Source of the DNA: JALZAA01 sp035316005
Lineage (GTDB): Bacteria; Actinomycetota; Acidimicrobiia; IMCC26256; JACDBD01
Direction of reading: 5' to 3'
DNA length: 37,619 bases
Assembly: GCA_035316005.1 (NCBI GenBank)
Contig: DATFXK010000017.1
Span: forward strand, 1-37,619
In this document: piece by piece, positions 24,641 through 33,103 of the stretch
Position numbering within the stretch: position 1 is the stretch's first letter
How the letters are laid out: every line of letters starts with the position of its first letter
The notes under the pieces: generated by a model
What the model was told of the DNA's origin: nothing
Seen by the model: only the letters and a program-made list of their open reading frames with translations
Databases searched by the model: none
Position numbers and translations under genes: made by a program

Positions 24641-25151
24641 CGGACACGCTCACTCCGAGCCGGGCTCGGCCCGGTCGACGCGCCGGCCGCTGCTGATCGT
24701 CGGGCTCGTCGTCTTCGTCGTCGTCCTCGACCAGATCACCAAGGCGTTGGTCGTCGAGCACCTCGCCGACGGGCCGCTGTCGATCATCGGCGATTCCGTC
24801 GAGTTCCGGTTGAGCCGGAACCCGGGCGGCGCGTTCAGCATCCTGACCGGGTTCACGCCGCTGCTCGCCGTGCTCGCGGCCATCGTCGCCGTCGTGCTCG
24901 TTCGCGTCGCGCAACGCGCCAAGGACCCGGTCATGGTGGTCGCGCTGTCCCTCGTTCTCGGCGGCGCGCTCGGCAACCTCCTCGATCGGGTGTTCCGCGC
25001 GCCGGGCTTCCTGCGCGGCGAGGTCGTCGACTTCGTCCGCGTCGGTGCGTTCCCCAGCTTCAACGTCGCCGACTCCGCGATCACGATCGGTGCCGTGCTC
25101 CTCCTGATCTGGGGTTGGCGTGACCGCGACGAGCAACGCCACCCGCGATGA
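24621..25151 (+). CDS. lspA: Lipoprotein signal peptidase LspA
   Basis: LspA (signal peptidase II) cuts signal peptides from prolipoproteins in the membrane. GTG 24621, inside the end of the gene before it, gives 176 residues. There are four predicted membrane helices, beginning LLIVGLVVFVVVLDQITKAL. The two catalytic Asp are in GNLLDRVF and FNVADSAI; the family block RNPGGAFSIL is intact. The gene is followed by an rluD-type gene, the usual lspA-rluD pairing in bacteria. Confidence 0.95.
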   Translation: MPNDAASGHAHSEPGSARSTRRPLLIVGLVVFVVVLDQITKALVVEHLADGPLSIIGDSVEFRLSRNPGGAFSILTGFTPLLAVLAAIVAVVLVRVAQRAKDPVMVVALSLVLGGALGNLLDRVFRAPGFLRGEVVDFVRVGAFPSFNVADSAITIGAVLLLIWGWRDRDEQRHPR

Positions 25152-25161
25152 GACTCGTGGC

Positions 25162-26076
25162 GTGAGCGAGCTCGCCGTCCCCGGCACGCTGGCCGGCGAG
25201 CGGCTCGACCGGGCCCTGGCGCTGCTCACGGGGTGGAGCCGCGCCGAGGTCGCCCGCCTCATCGACGAGGGCGCCGTCCTCGTGGGCGGTCAACCCGTCG
25301 CCAAGAGCCATCGTCTCGAGGCCGGGGCGCTCGTCGAGCTGCTCTCCGAACCGCCGCCCGACCGCCCGCCCGGCCCCGAGCCCGTCCCCGTCGACATCCG
25401 CTACGCCGACGACGACCTCGTCGTGGTCAGCAAGCCGGCCGGGCTCGTCGTCCACCCCGGCGCCGGCCACCCCGGCGGGACGCTCGTCAACGGTCTGCTC
25501 GAACGGTTCCCCGAGATCGCCGGGGTCGGCGACCCGGCCCGGCCCGGCATCGTGCACCGGCTCGACCGCGACACGAGCGGCCTCATGCTCGTCGCCCGCT
25601 CGCGGCGCGCCTACGACGCCCTCGTCGCCGCACTCGCCCGGCGTGAGATCGACCGCAGGTACCTCGCGCTCGTGTGGGATCGCTTCGACGCGCCTCGGGG
25701 CGTCATCGACGCGCCGATCGGCCGGTCACCGACGCGCCGTACTCGCATGGCGATCCGCGACGAGGGGCGCGCGGCGCGCACCGCCTACGAGGTGCGCGCC
25801 GAGTACGGCGACCCGATCGCGACCCTCGTCGAGTGCCGCCTCGAGACCGGACGCACGCACCAGCTGCGCGTCCACCTGAGCGCCGTCGGGCACGCTGTCG
25901 TGGGCGACGCCGCGTATCGGGGCGATCGAGCCGCGCTTCGTCTCGACCGGCCGTTCCTGCACGCGTACCGACTCGGCCTCGCGCACCCAACGACCGCGCA
26001 GCACCTCGGCTTCGAGGACCCGCTGCCGACCGAGCTCGCGTCGGTGCTCGACGGGCTCGAGCCCGCCTCAGGCTGA
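25162..26076 (+). CDS. rluD: RluA-family pseudouridine synthase (RluD-type)
   Basis: RluD-type enzymes make pseudouridines in 23S rRNA. From GTG 25162 the product has 304 residues. An N-terminal S4 RNA-binding domain (ERLDRALALLTGWSRAEVAR, about 13-60) comes before the catalytic domain, with the catalytic Asp135 in HRLDRDTSGLMLVAR. KPAGLVVHPGAGH, ETGRTHQLRVHL and DAAYRG are further family motifs. An in-frame GTG at 25120, overlapping lspA by 32 bases, is an alternative start but adds 14 residues with no family similarity. The end overlaps the convergent Rrf2 gene by 9 bases. The exact rRNA target cannot be read from sequence. Confidence 0.92.
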   Translation: MSELAVPGTLAGERLDRALALLTGWSRAEVARLIDEGAVLVGGQPVAKSHRLEAGALVELLSEPPPDRPPGPEPVPVDIRYADDDLVVVSKPAGLVVHPGAGHPGGTLVNGLLERFPEIAGVGDPARPGIVHRLDRDTSGLMLVARSRRAYDALVAALARREIDRRYLALVWDRFDAPRGVIDAPIGRSPTRRTRMAIRDEGRAARTAYEVRAEYGDPIATLVECRLETGRTHQLRVHLSAVGHAVVGDAAYRGDRAALRLDRPFLHAYRLGLAHPTTAQHLGFEDPLPTELASVLDGLEPASG

Positions 26077-26499
26077 CGACTTGGCGGCCGCGTCGGGGTG
26101 CCCCACCCGGGTGCGCTCGACGAGCTGGGCCAGGGTGAAGCCGTCGAGCAGCTGACGCATCTCCTCGGAGACGCACACCCACACCTCCTGGAGGATGCAG
26201 TGCCCCTCGCAGTGGTCGTGCTCGCCCATGAGCGTCGTGAGCGGCCCGTCGACGGCGGTGAGGATCTCGGCCAGCGTGATGTCCTCCGGGGCGCGGGCGA
26301 GCACGTAGCCGCCGCCGACGCCCCGCTTCGAGCGGACCAGCCCGGCGCCCTTCACGGCCAGGAGGATCTGCTCGAGGTACGGCTGGGGCAGGCTCGTGCG
26401 CTCGGCGATCTCCTTCACCGACGTCGGCCGGTCCTTGCCGTGGAGGGCGAGCGACAGGAGGGCACGGGCCGCGTAGTCGCCCCGGGTCGAGACCTTCAC
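26068..26499 (-). CDS. Rrf2-family transcriptional regulator with a three-Cys cluster
   Basis: Rrf2 regulators (IscR, NsrR, RsrR) use a winged helix and often an Fe-S cluster to sense iron, NO or redox state. The 143-residue product starts MKVSTRGDYAARALLSLALH, then the helix-turn-helix region SVKEIAERTSLPQPYLEQIL and wing GLVRSKRGVGGGYVLAR. Cys97, Cys101 and Cys109 form the likely sensor loop. Their spacing (C-x3-C-x7-C) differs from the C-x5-C-x5-C of IscR and NsrR, so the cluster type is unclear. GTG 26499 is the start. It is divergent from a phosphodiesterase-family gene, a possible target. Confidence 0.92.
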   Translation of the reverse strand: MKVSTRGDYAARALLSLALHGKDRPTSVKEIAERTSLPQPYLEQILLAVKGAGLVRSKRGVGGGYVLARAPEDITLAEILTAVDGPLTTLMGEHDHCEGHCILQEVWVCVSEEMRQLLDGFTLAQLVERTRVGHPDAAAKSSA

Positions 26500-26530
26500 G
26501 CCACCATGGTCGCGCGTCGGAGAGCACGGT

Positions 26531-26555
26531 CGGGGCCCTTGGCCCCGCCTAGATT
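26531..26555. promoter_or_regulatory. Palindrome and -10 element between the Rrf2 gene and the phosphodiesterase gene
   Basis: CGGGGCC (26531-26537) and GGCCCCG (26541-26547) form a perfect 7-base inverted repeat with a CTT loop. TAGATT (26550-26555) just after it is a possible -10 for the + strand gene. The repeat could be an operator for the neighbouring Rrf2 protein, though Rrf2 sites are usually more AT-rich. No -35 is clear. Confidence 0.35.
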
Positions 26556-26578
26556 CGGGGGAGAAGGGAGGCCAGCGG

Positions 26579-27670
26579 GTGGACCCGGTACGCCCGAACT
26601 ACGGCGGGCAGGCGATCACGAGCTTGGTGCCGGCGCTCGTGGGCGGCCGCCCGACGCCGGACCTGCCCCCCTGCGTCGAAGGTGCGAACGCGGTTGTCCT
26701 GCTCCTGCTCGACGGGCTCGGCTGGCAGGCGGTCGAGGCGCACCGCAGCCTGCTCCCCGAGCTCGCCGGTCTGGAGGGCGGGCCGATCACGACCGTCGCG
26801 CCGTCGACGACCGCCAGCGCCCTCACGTCGCTCGCAACCGGCCTCGCCCCCTCACAGCACGGCCTGGTGGGGTTCCGGATGCGCGTCGGCGACGATGTGC
26901 TCAACATCCTGCGCTGGCAGACGGCGGGCAACCACCGCCCGCCCGACCCGTTCGAGATGCAACGCCACACCGCCTTCCTCGGACGGCCCGTCCCCGTCGT
27001 GACCCGCAGCGAGTTCCGGCATTCCGGGTTCACGGAAGCGCAGCTCCGCGGCGCGCGGTTCGTGGGTTGGAACGCGGTGTCGACGCTCGTCGAGCACTGC
27101 CGCCGTCTCGCAGGTGCGGGGGAGCGCTTCGTCTACGGGTACTACCCTGGTGTCGACGCCGTCGCCCACGAGTACGGCCTGCACGACTCGTTCTACGTGG
27201 CCGAGCTGCGGGCGGCCGACCGCCTCGTCGGCGAGCTGCGCGACGCGCTCCCGGAGGAGACGGCGCTGCTCGTGACGTCGGATCACGGTCAGGTCCACAT
27301 CGACTCGGGCGGCTGGGTCGAGCTGACCGAGCTGGCGCCGATGATCGCGATGTACGCCGGCGAAGCCCGGTTCCGGTACCTCTACGCCCGGCCGGGGGCG
27401 TCCGCCGAGCTCGGCGCCGGCGCGCGCGAAGCCGTCGGGCATCAGGCCTGGGTGCTCACCCGGGAGGAGCTGTTCGCCGAAGGCTGGATCGGGCCCCCGC
27501 CCGAGGGCCCGATCGGCAACCGCGTGGGCGATGTCGTGCTCGCCGCTCGCGAGCCGGTGGCCTTCGTCGACCCGACGCTGCCGCAGGAGACCAACCTGAT
27601 CGGCATGCACGGCTCGCTCACCCCCGACGAGATGTACGTGCCCCTCCTGGGCGCGCGCGGCCGGGCATGA
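26579..27670 (+). CDS. Alkaline phosphatase-superfamily nucleotide pyrophosphatase/phosphodiesterase
   Basis: The 363-residue product belongs to the type I phosphodiesterase/nucleotide pyrophosphatase family, two-metal hydrolases of phosphodiesters. Metal ligands and catalytic residues can be matched: Asp45 in VVLLLLDGLGW, the Thr-rich nucleophile block APSTTASALTSLATGLAPSQ, YYPGVDAVAHEYG, LLVTSDHGQVH, and the late GMHGSLTPDEMYVPLL. There is no signal peptide, so it is probably cytoplasmic. GTG 26579 follows GAAGGGAGG at 26563-26571. The substrate is unknown. Confidence 0.87.
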   Translation: MDPVRPNYGGQAITSLVPALVGGRPTPDLPPCVEGANAVVLLLLDGLGWQAVEAHRSLLPELAGLEGGPITTVAPSTTASALTSLATGLAPSQHGLVGFRMRVGDDVLNILRWQTAGNHRPPDPFEMQRHTAFLGRPVPVVTRSEFRHSGFTEAQLRGARFVGWNAVSTLVEHCRRLAGAGERFVYGYYPGVDAVAHEYGLHDSFYVAELRAADRLVGELRDALPEETALLVTSDHGQVHIDSGGWVELTELAPMIAMYAGEARFRYLYARPGASAELGAGAREAVGHQAWVLTREELFAEGWIGPPPEGPIGNRVGDVVLAAREPVAFVDPTLPQETNLIGMHGSLTPDEMYVPLLGARGRA

Positions 27671-27686
27671 GGCCGGTCGTCGGCGC

Positions 27687-27715
27687 TTGCCCGCCGGCGG
27701 CTTCCCCTCTATGGT
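27687..27715 (+). promoter_or_regulatory. Promoter of dnaE1
   Basis: TTGCCC (27687-27692) and TATGGT (27710-27715) are spaced by exactly 17 bases. Transcription would start near 27722 and give a leader of about 65 bases with DnaA-box-like sites and a hairpin. This is one of the clearest sigma-70-type promoters in the window. Confidence 0.65.
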
Positions 27716-27734
27716 GAGAGTTACAACAGTGTGA

Positions 27735-27765
27735 TTCTCCACAGGGTCATCCACAACCCCTGTGG
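27735..27765 (+). promoter_or_regulatory. Two DnaA-box-like sites within a hairpin in the dnaE leader
   Basis: TTCTCCACA (27735-27743) and TCATCCACA (27747-27755) each differ at one base from the DnaA box TTATCCACA and lie 12 bases apart on the same strand. The region also forms a hairpin: CCACAGGG (27739-27746) with CCCTGTGG (27758-27765). The sites sit just after the predicted transcription start, where a bound protein could block elongation. The ribosome-binding site GGAGGGGG (27769-27776) follows directly. Confidence 0.4.
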
Positions 27766-27786
27766 GCCGGAGGGGGTTGGCGCGCC

Positions 27787-30700
27787 TTGGGGAGCTCGTT
27801 CGTGCACCTGCATCTGCACACCGAGTTCTCGATGCTCGACGGCGCCGCCCGCATCCCCGACGTCATCGCCACGGCCGCCGCCGACGGGCAGCCCGCGGTC
27901 GGGATCACCGACCACGGGAACATGTACGGCGTCCTCGACTTCTACCGGTCGGCGCGTGACGCGGGGCTGACGCCGGTCGTCGGCGCCGAGGCATATTTCG
28001 TCGGCAGCAGCCGCTTCGATCGGCCCCGGCGCGCCGACCACGACATCTACCACCTGACCCTGCTTGCCGAGAGCAACGCCGGCTACCGCAACCTGATCAG
28101 AGTCGCGTCCGACGCGTACCTCGACGGCTTCTACTTCAAGCCGCGCATCGACTTCGAGCTCCTCGAACGCCATCGCGACGGTCTGGTCGCGACGAGCGGC
28201 TGCCTCGGTGGGCTGGTGTGCCAGCAGCTGATGACGGGGGAGTACGACGCCGCCCGCGAGTCGGCGTCGCGCTTCCAGGACATCCTCGGGCGCGACTCCT
28301 TCTTCATCGAATTGCAGGACCACGGGCTCGCCGAACAGCGCACCGTCAACCCGCAGCTCGTGAAGATGGCGCGCGAGCTCGACGCGCCACTGCTGGCGAC
28401 GAACGACTCCCACTACACGCACAAGGAGCACGCGGAGGCGCACGCGGCATTGCTGTGCGTCCAGACCGGCGCCACGCTCGACGACCCGAACCGGTTCAAG
28501 TTCGACGCCGAGGAGTTCTACCTGAAGACCGCGGCGGAGATGCGCGGCTTGTTCTCGGACCATCCGGAGGCGTGCGACAACACCCTGCTCGTCGCCGAGC
28601 GGGCCAATGTCGAGATCGAGTTCGGCAAGCCGGATCTGCCGGCGTTCCCCGTGCCCGACGGATACGACGAGGACACGTACCTCCGTGAGCTCACCTTCGA
28701 GGGCGCCAAGAACCGCTACGGCCCGTCGCCGGCGCTGCACGTCCTCGAACGGCTCGAGTACGAGCTCGGCGTCATCAAGGACATGGGGTTCTCGGCGTAC
28801 TTCCTCGTCGTGTGGGACCTCGTGCGCTACGCCCGCTCACGCAGCATCCGAGTCGGGCCCGGGCGGGGGAGCGCGGCGGGATCGTGCGTCGCCTACTGCC
28901 TGCGCATCGTCGACGTCGACCCGATCCGGTACGACCTCCTCTTCGAGCGGTTCCTCAACCCGGGCCGCAAGGAGATGCCCGACATCGACATGGACTTCGA
29001 CGAGCGATACCGGGGCGAGATGATCCGGTACGCCGCCCAGCGGTACGGCTGGGATCATGTCGCCCAGATCGTCACGTTCTCGACCATCAAGGCCCGGGCC
29101 GCGGTACGTGACGCGTCGCGCGTGCTCGGCTACCCGTGGGGTGTGGGGGACCGCATCGCGAAGCTCATGCCGCCGTTGATCATGGGTCGCGACACGCCGT
29201 TGCGGGCGTGCCTGGAGAAGGTGACCGGCCACGATGACGGCTACAAGATGGCCGCCGAGCTGCGAGCGCTGTACGACTCCGACCCCGATGCCAAGCGCGT
29301 CATCGACGTCGCCCGCGGCCTCGAAGGGCTGCGGCGCCAGGACGGCATCCACGCCGCCGCCGTCGTGATCACCCGGGAGCCGTTGACCGAGTACCTCCCC
29401 ATCCAGCGGAAGCCCGAGCCGGGTGGCGACATCGAGGACGCACCGATCGTCACGCAGTACGAGATGCACGGCGTCGAGGACCTCGGGCTGCTGAAGATGG
29501 ACTTCCTCGGTCTGCGCAACCTCTCGGTCATGGAGCGCACCGTCGAGCTGATCGAGTCCACCCGCGGCGAGCGCCTCGACATCGACGGCGTCCCGCTCGA
29601 CGACCCCGCCACGTTCGAGATGCTCCAGCGCGGCGAATCGATCGGCGTGTTCCAGCTCGAGGGTGGCCCCATGCGCGCGCTGATGCGATCACTCGAGCCC
29701 ACCACGTTCGAGGACGTGGCGGCGTTGGTCGCCCTGTACCGCCCGGGACCGATGGCCGCCAACATGCACACCGACTACGCGAACCGCAAGAACGGTCGCA
29801 AGCCTGTGACCTACTACCACGAGGACCTGCGCGAGATCCTCGAGCCGACGTTCGGGTTGATGATCTACCAGGAACAGCTGATGCGCATGGCCCAGGTGCT
29901 CGCCGGCTACTCACTCGAGGAGGCCGACAACCTGCGCAAGGCGACGGGGAAGAAGATCCGTTCGCTGATCGCCAAGGAACGGTCGAAGTTCGTCGACGGG
30001 TGTGTCGCTCACGGTCACCGTCGCGAGTTCGGCGAGGAGATGTTCGACATCATCGAGCCCTTCGCCGACTACTCGTTCAACAAGTCCCACTCCGTCGGCT
30101 ACGGCTACGTCGCCTACCAGACCGCGTACCTCAAGGCGAACTACCCGGTCGAGTACCTGGCCGCGCTGTTGACGAGCGTCAAGACGAACAAGGACCAGAC
30201 CGCGGTGTATCTGAACGAGTGCCGCCAGCTGGGGATCCCGGTGCTGGTGCCCGACGTGAACGAGTCGGAGAGCGACTTCGCCGTGCGCGACGGCTCGATC
30301 CGATTCGGGATGTCGGCCGTGCGCAACGTCGGCGAAGGGCTCGTCCAGCACATCGTCACCGCCCGCGCGGACGGCGGGCCGTTCGCCGATTTCTTCGACT
30401 TCTGCGAGCGCGTCGACCCGCAGGCCCTCAACAAGCGCACGATCGAATCGCTCGTCAAGGCGGGCGGGTTCGACTCCCTCGGATACCCGCGCAAGGGCCT
30501 CCTGCACGTGTACGAGCAGATCGTCAATCACACGCTGGCCCGCCGGCGGGAGCGCGACGCCGGGATCATGAGCTTGTTCGGCGGCGACAACGGCACGGCC
30601 GACGCCACCGGCGGCGGCGGCGATGCCTTCGACGAACGCATCACCGTCCCCGAAACCGAGTTCGACAAGCGGGTCCGGCTCGCGCACGAGAAGGAGATGC

Positions 30701-31290
30701 TCGGCCTCTACGTCAGCGAGCACCCGCTCATGGGCGCCGAGCGCGGCCTGCGCCGTCATATCGAGTGCACGCTCACCGAGCTCAAGGAGCTGCGCGAGGG
30801 CGAGCTGCGGGTCGTGGGCGGGGTGGTGACCGCGCTGAATCGCCGGTACACGAAGCGCGGCGATCTCATGGCGACCTTCGTGCTCGAGGATCTCGGCGCC
30901 GCCCTCGAGGTCATGGTCTTCCCGAAGACGATGACCTCGTACGGGCACGTGCTGGAAGAGGACGCCATCGTGTGCGTGAAGGGGCGTCTCGACCTGCGCG
31001 ACGACGACCCCAAGATCATCGCCATGGAGATCACCCAGCCCGAGGTCGTCCTCGACGGCGGGCCGCCCGTCCGCGTCCGAGTCAAGCGGGCGGCCCTGAC
31101 GAACGAGAAGGTCGACCGGCTCAAGGAGATCCTGCGGCTCCACCCCGGTGACAGCGCGGTCTACGTCCACCTCGAAGGGCCTGACCGCACGACCGTCCTC
31201 CAGCTCGCCGACGAGTACCTCGTCGACTCGAGCAACGGCCTCTACGCCGACCTGCGCGTCCTGCTCGGGGCCGACTGCATCGCGGGGTAG
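27787..31290 (+). CDS. dnaE: DNA polymerase III alpha subunit DnaE1
   Basis: This is the replicative polymerase. The start at TTG 27787 follows GGAGGGGG at 27769-27776. The protein has 1167 residues, normal for DnaE1. The PHP domain opens with FVHLHLHTEFSMLDGAAR, metal-binding His that in DnaE1 can give a proofreading activity. The catalytic core has GPGRGSAAGS and the three Asp of PDIDMDFDERYR (D399, D401, D403). Fingers and beta-clamp-binding regions follow; an OB fold lies near 1010-1080 (LRVVGGVVTALNRRYTKRGD). A Gly-rich, variable stretch lies near residues 930-950. It has its own promoter and an unusual leader. Confidence 0.97.
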   Translation: MGSSFVHLHLHTEFSMLDGAARIPDVIATAAADGQPAVGITDHGNMYGVLDFYRSARDAGLTPVVGAEAYFVGSSRFDRPRRADHDIYHLTLLAESNAGYRNLIRVASDAYLDGFYFKPRIDFELLERHRDGLVATSGCLGGLVCQQLMTGEYDAARESASRFQDILGRDSFFIELQDHGLAEQRTVNPQLVKMARELDAPLLATNDSHYTHKEHAEAHAALLCVQTGATLDDPNRFKFDAEEFYLKTAAEMRGLFSDHPEACDNTLLVAERANVEIEFGKPDLPAFPVPDGYDEDTYLRELTFEGAKNRYGPSPALHVLERLEYELGVIKDMGFSAYFLVVWDLVRYARSRSIRVGPGRGSAAGSCVAYCLRIVDVDPIRYDLLFERFLNPGRKEMPDIDMDFDERYRGEMIRYAAQRYGWDHVAQIVTFSTIKARAAVRDASRVLGYPWGVGDRIAKLMPPLIMGRDTPLRACLEKVTGHDDGYKMAAELRALYDSDPDAKRVIDVARGLEGLRRQDGIHAAAVVITREPLTEYLPIQRKPEPGGDIEDAPIVTQYEMHGVEDLGLLKMDFLGLRNLSVMERTVELIESTRGERLDIDGVPLDDPATFEMLQRGESIGVFQLEGGPMRALMRSLEPTTFEDVAALVALYRPGPMAANMHTDYANRKNGRKPVTYYHEDLREILEPTFGLMIYQEQLMRMAQVLAGYSLEEADNLRKATGKKIRSLIAKERSKFVDGCVAHGHRREFGEEMFDIIEPFADYSFNKSHSVGYGYVAYQTAYLKANYPVEYLAALLTSVKTNKDQTAVYLNECRQLGIPVLVPDVNESESDFAVRDGSIRFGMSAVRNVGEGLVQHIVTARADGGPFADFFDFCERVDPQALNKRTIESLVKAGGFDSLGYPRKGLLHVYEQIVNHTLARRRERDAGIMSLFGGDNGTADATGGGGDAFDERITVPETEFDKRVRLAHEKEMLGLYVSEHPLMGAERGLRRHIECTLTELKELREGELRVVGGVVTALNRRYTKRGDLMATFVLEDLGAALEVMVFPKTMTSYGHVLEEDAIVCVKGRLDLRDDDPKIIAMEITQPEVVLDGGPPVRVRVKRAALTNEKVDRLKEILRLHPGDSAVYVHLEGPDRTTVLQLADEYLVDSSNGLYADLRVLLGADCIAG

Positions 31291-31291
31291 G

Positions 31292-31504
31292 TCAGGGCTC
31301 GTCGCGGCCGGAGTTGCGCCCGACCCATTTCCCGAACTGGTAGGCGAGGAAGGCGACGATCACGTAGCCGGCGAAGGCGAGCGCGACCCGCAGTGTGGCG
31401 AAGAGGATCCCGACCGCGAGCCACACCCCGATCGCGGCCACGATGACGAGCCCGACCTTGAACCACAACGGGATGCCGGGCGACGTGTCGTCGTAGTCGG
31501 CCAT
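31292..31504 (-). CDS. Small membrane protein of unknown function
   Basis: The 70-residue product starts MADYDDTSPGIPLWFKVGLV and has two adjacent hydrophobic segments (about 13-32 and 34-54), then a basic tail, GKWVGRNSGRDEP. I do not recognise a family. Its ATG lies 4 bases after the stop of the LLM oxidoreductase gene, so it is probably co-transcribed with that gene. Its end meets the dnaE stop with one base between. Confidence 0.7.
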   Translation of the reverse strand: MADYDDTSPGIPLWFKVGLVIVAAIGVWLAVGILFATLRVALAFAGYVIVAFLAYQFGKWVGRNSGRDEP

Positions 31505-31508
31505 CGCG

Positions 31509-32369
31509 TCAGCCGATCTTCTCGATGACGTTCTCGGAGAATCGGCCGAGCTGCTCGCGGAGCGTGTCGAGGTCGAAGCCGAGCGGCGGCAGCACGATGC
31601 GGTCGACCCCGTGGTCGGCGAATCGGCGGACCCCCTCCAGGTCCATGACGCCACCGGCGGTCACCTCGATCGCGTCGGGGTTGCGGCCGGCGTCCTTGGC
31701 GCTGGCGCGCATCTCGTCGAGCAGCGGGACGAGATCGTCGTCGGTCGAGCGACCGGGGAAGAACCCGTCACCGAGCCGGCCGGCGCGCCGTGCAGCCGGC
31801 ATCGTGTGCCCACCGACGTGGATCGGGATCGTGCTCTGGTGCGGCTTCGGATAGCTCTTCGCCCGATCGAAGCGCGCGTACCGTCCCTCGAAGCACGGCT
31901 CCTCTTCCCGCCACAGGCACCGCAGCGCCTCGATGTACTCGTCGGTGCGGGCGCCGCGTTCCTCGAAGGGCACGCCGAGCGCGTCGAACTCCTCGCGCAG
32001 CCAGCCGACACCGACGCCGAGCTCGACCCGTCCGCGCGAGAGCACGTCGAGCGTCGAGAGCTCCTTGGCGAGGATCACGGGATTGCGCTGCGGCAGGATC
32101 AGGATCCCGGTCGCGAGCCGCAGCGTCGCGGTGACGGAACCGATCCAGGTCAGCCAGATCAGCGGGTCGGGGATCGGGCTCTCTTCCGGGCCGGGCATGC
32201 GACCGGTCGGCGAGTAGGGGTACTCCGACTGGTAGTCCCCGGGGACGACGACGTGCTCGACCGTCCAGAGCGACTCGATGCTGTGCTCCTCGGCGATGCG
32301 CCCGAAGGCGGCCGCCATGTCCGGCTGCACGTACGGACCGACGTTGGCGAACATGATGCCGAACTTCAT
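31509..32369 (-). CDS. LLM-class F420-dependent oxidoreductase
   Basis: Luciferase-like monooxygenase fold enzymes of actinobacteria usually use F420H2 or FMNH2. From ATG 32369 (with GAGGGG upstream) the product has 286 residues. It carries MKFGIMFANVGPY, LWTVEHVVVPGDYQS, TGILILPQRNPVILAKELST, LGVGVGWLREEFDALGVPFE, IPIHVGGHTMPAARRAGRLG and the C-terminal block ending DRIVLPPLGFD. This is the pattern of the 'probable F420-dependent oxidoreductase' subfamily. The substrate is not known. It is divergent from the NpdG-like reductase gene, which supports use of F420. Confidence 0.9.
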   Translation of the reverse strand: MKFGIMFANVGPYVQPDMAAAFGRIAEEHSIESLWTVEHVVVPGDYQSEYPYSPTGRMPGPEESPIPDPLIWLTWIGSVTATLRLATGILILPQRNPVILAKELSTLDVLSRGRVELGVGVGWLREEFDALGVPFEERGARTDEYIEALRCLWREEEPCFEGRYARFDRAKSYPKPHQSTIPIHVGGHTMPAARRAGRLGDGFFPGRSTDDDLVPLLDEMRASAKDAGRNPDAIEVTAGGVMDLEGVRRFADHGVDRIVLPPLGFDLDTLREQLGRFSENVIEKIG

Positions 32370-32402
32370 CGAATGCCCCTCGTTGGTCGTTGGCGGCAGC
32401 CT

Positions 32403-32423
32403 AGAGCCGATGTGCCAGGCTCT
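32403..32423. promoter_or_regulatory. Inverted repeat between the divergent F420 genes
   Basis: AGAGCC (32403-32408) and GGCTCT (32418-32423) form a perfect 6-base inverted repeat with a 9-base spacer in the 59-base gap between the LLM gene and the NpdG-like gene. It ends 5 bases before the npdG ATG. It could be a regulator site acting on both genes. On the minus strand TAGGCT (32398-32403) is a possible -10 for the LLM gene, without a clear -35. Confidence 0.35.
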
Positions 32424-32428
32424 CTTGC

Positions 32429-33103
32429 ATGAAGATCGGAGTGCTGGGAGCAACCGGTCCTGCCGGCGGTGGATTGGCCGCGCGCCTGGCGAGCATCGGC
32501 TACGAGGTGATCGCAGGCTCGCGGGACTCAGCGCGAGCGGAGGCTGCGGTGGCGAAGCTCCGCGGACAATGGGGTGATCGGGTCCGCGGGCTCGAGGCGG
32601 GCGGCAACGCGGACGCCGCCAACGCCGATCTGGTCGTCGTCGCCACGCAATGGGAAGCCGCGGTCCCGACCGCGGCACAGCACGCTGACGCGCTGACCGG
32701 CAAAGTCGTCATCGCCATGGCCAACGGCCTCGCGAAGCACGGACGCGAATTCCACCCCGTGCTGCCGGAGGAAGGTTCCATCTCCATGGCGATGCAAGCG
32801 GCCGCACCCGGCGCCCGCGTCGCCGCCGCAATGCACCTCATCCCGGCCTCGGTCTTCGGCGACCTCGATCACCCGATCGACAGCGACGTGATCGTCTGCG
32901 CCGACGACGACGCTGCCCGCGAGACCGTCCTCGATCTCGTCACGGGCATCCCTGACGTGCGCGGGTTCGACGGCGGGTCGCTCGCGAACGCGGTCGGCCT
33001 CGAGGCCTTCGCCGCCGTGCTGCTCACGATCAACCTCCGTCACAAGGGCAAAGGCCGTCTCCGTCTCCTCGGGGTCGAGCCCCGGCCCCCGGCCGGACCG
33101 TGA
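32429..33103 (+). CDS. npdG: NADPH-dependent F420 reductase (NpdG-like)
   Basis: NpdG (Fno) moves hydride between NADPH and coenzyme F420. The 224-residue product has the N-terminal dinucleotide fold MKIGVLGATGPAGGGLAARL, then GYEVIAGSRDSARAEAAVAK, the family block GLEAGGNADAANADLVVVAT, VIAMANGL, and AMHLIPASVFGDL. This matches the F420-dependent NADP reductase family. The pairing with a divergent F420-type LLM enzyme fits: one makes F420H2, the other uses it. Its stop overlaps the mshC start (GTGA at 33100-33103). Confidence 0.88.
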   Translation: MKIGVLGATGPAGGGLAARLASIGYEVIAGSRDSARAEAAVAKLRGQWGDRVRGLEAGGNADAANADLVVVATQWEAAVPTAAQHADALTGKVVIAMANGLAKHGREFHPVLPEEGSISMAMQAAAPGARVAAAMHLIPASVFGDLDHPIDSDVIVCADDDAARETVLDLVTGIPDVRGFDGGSLANAVGLEAFAAVLLTINLRHKGKGRLRLLGVEPRPPAGP

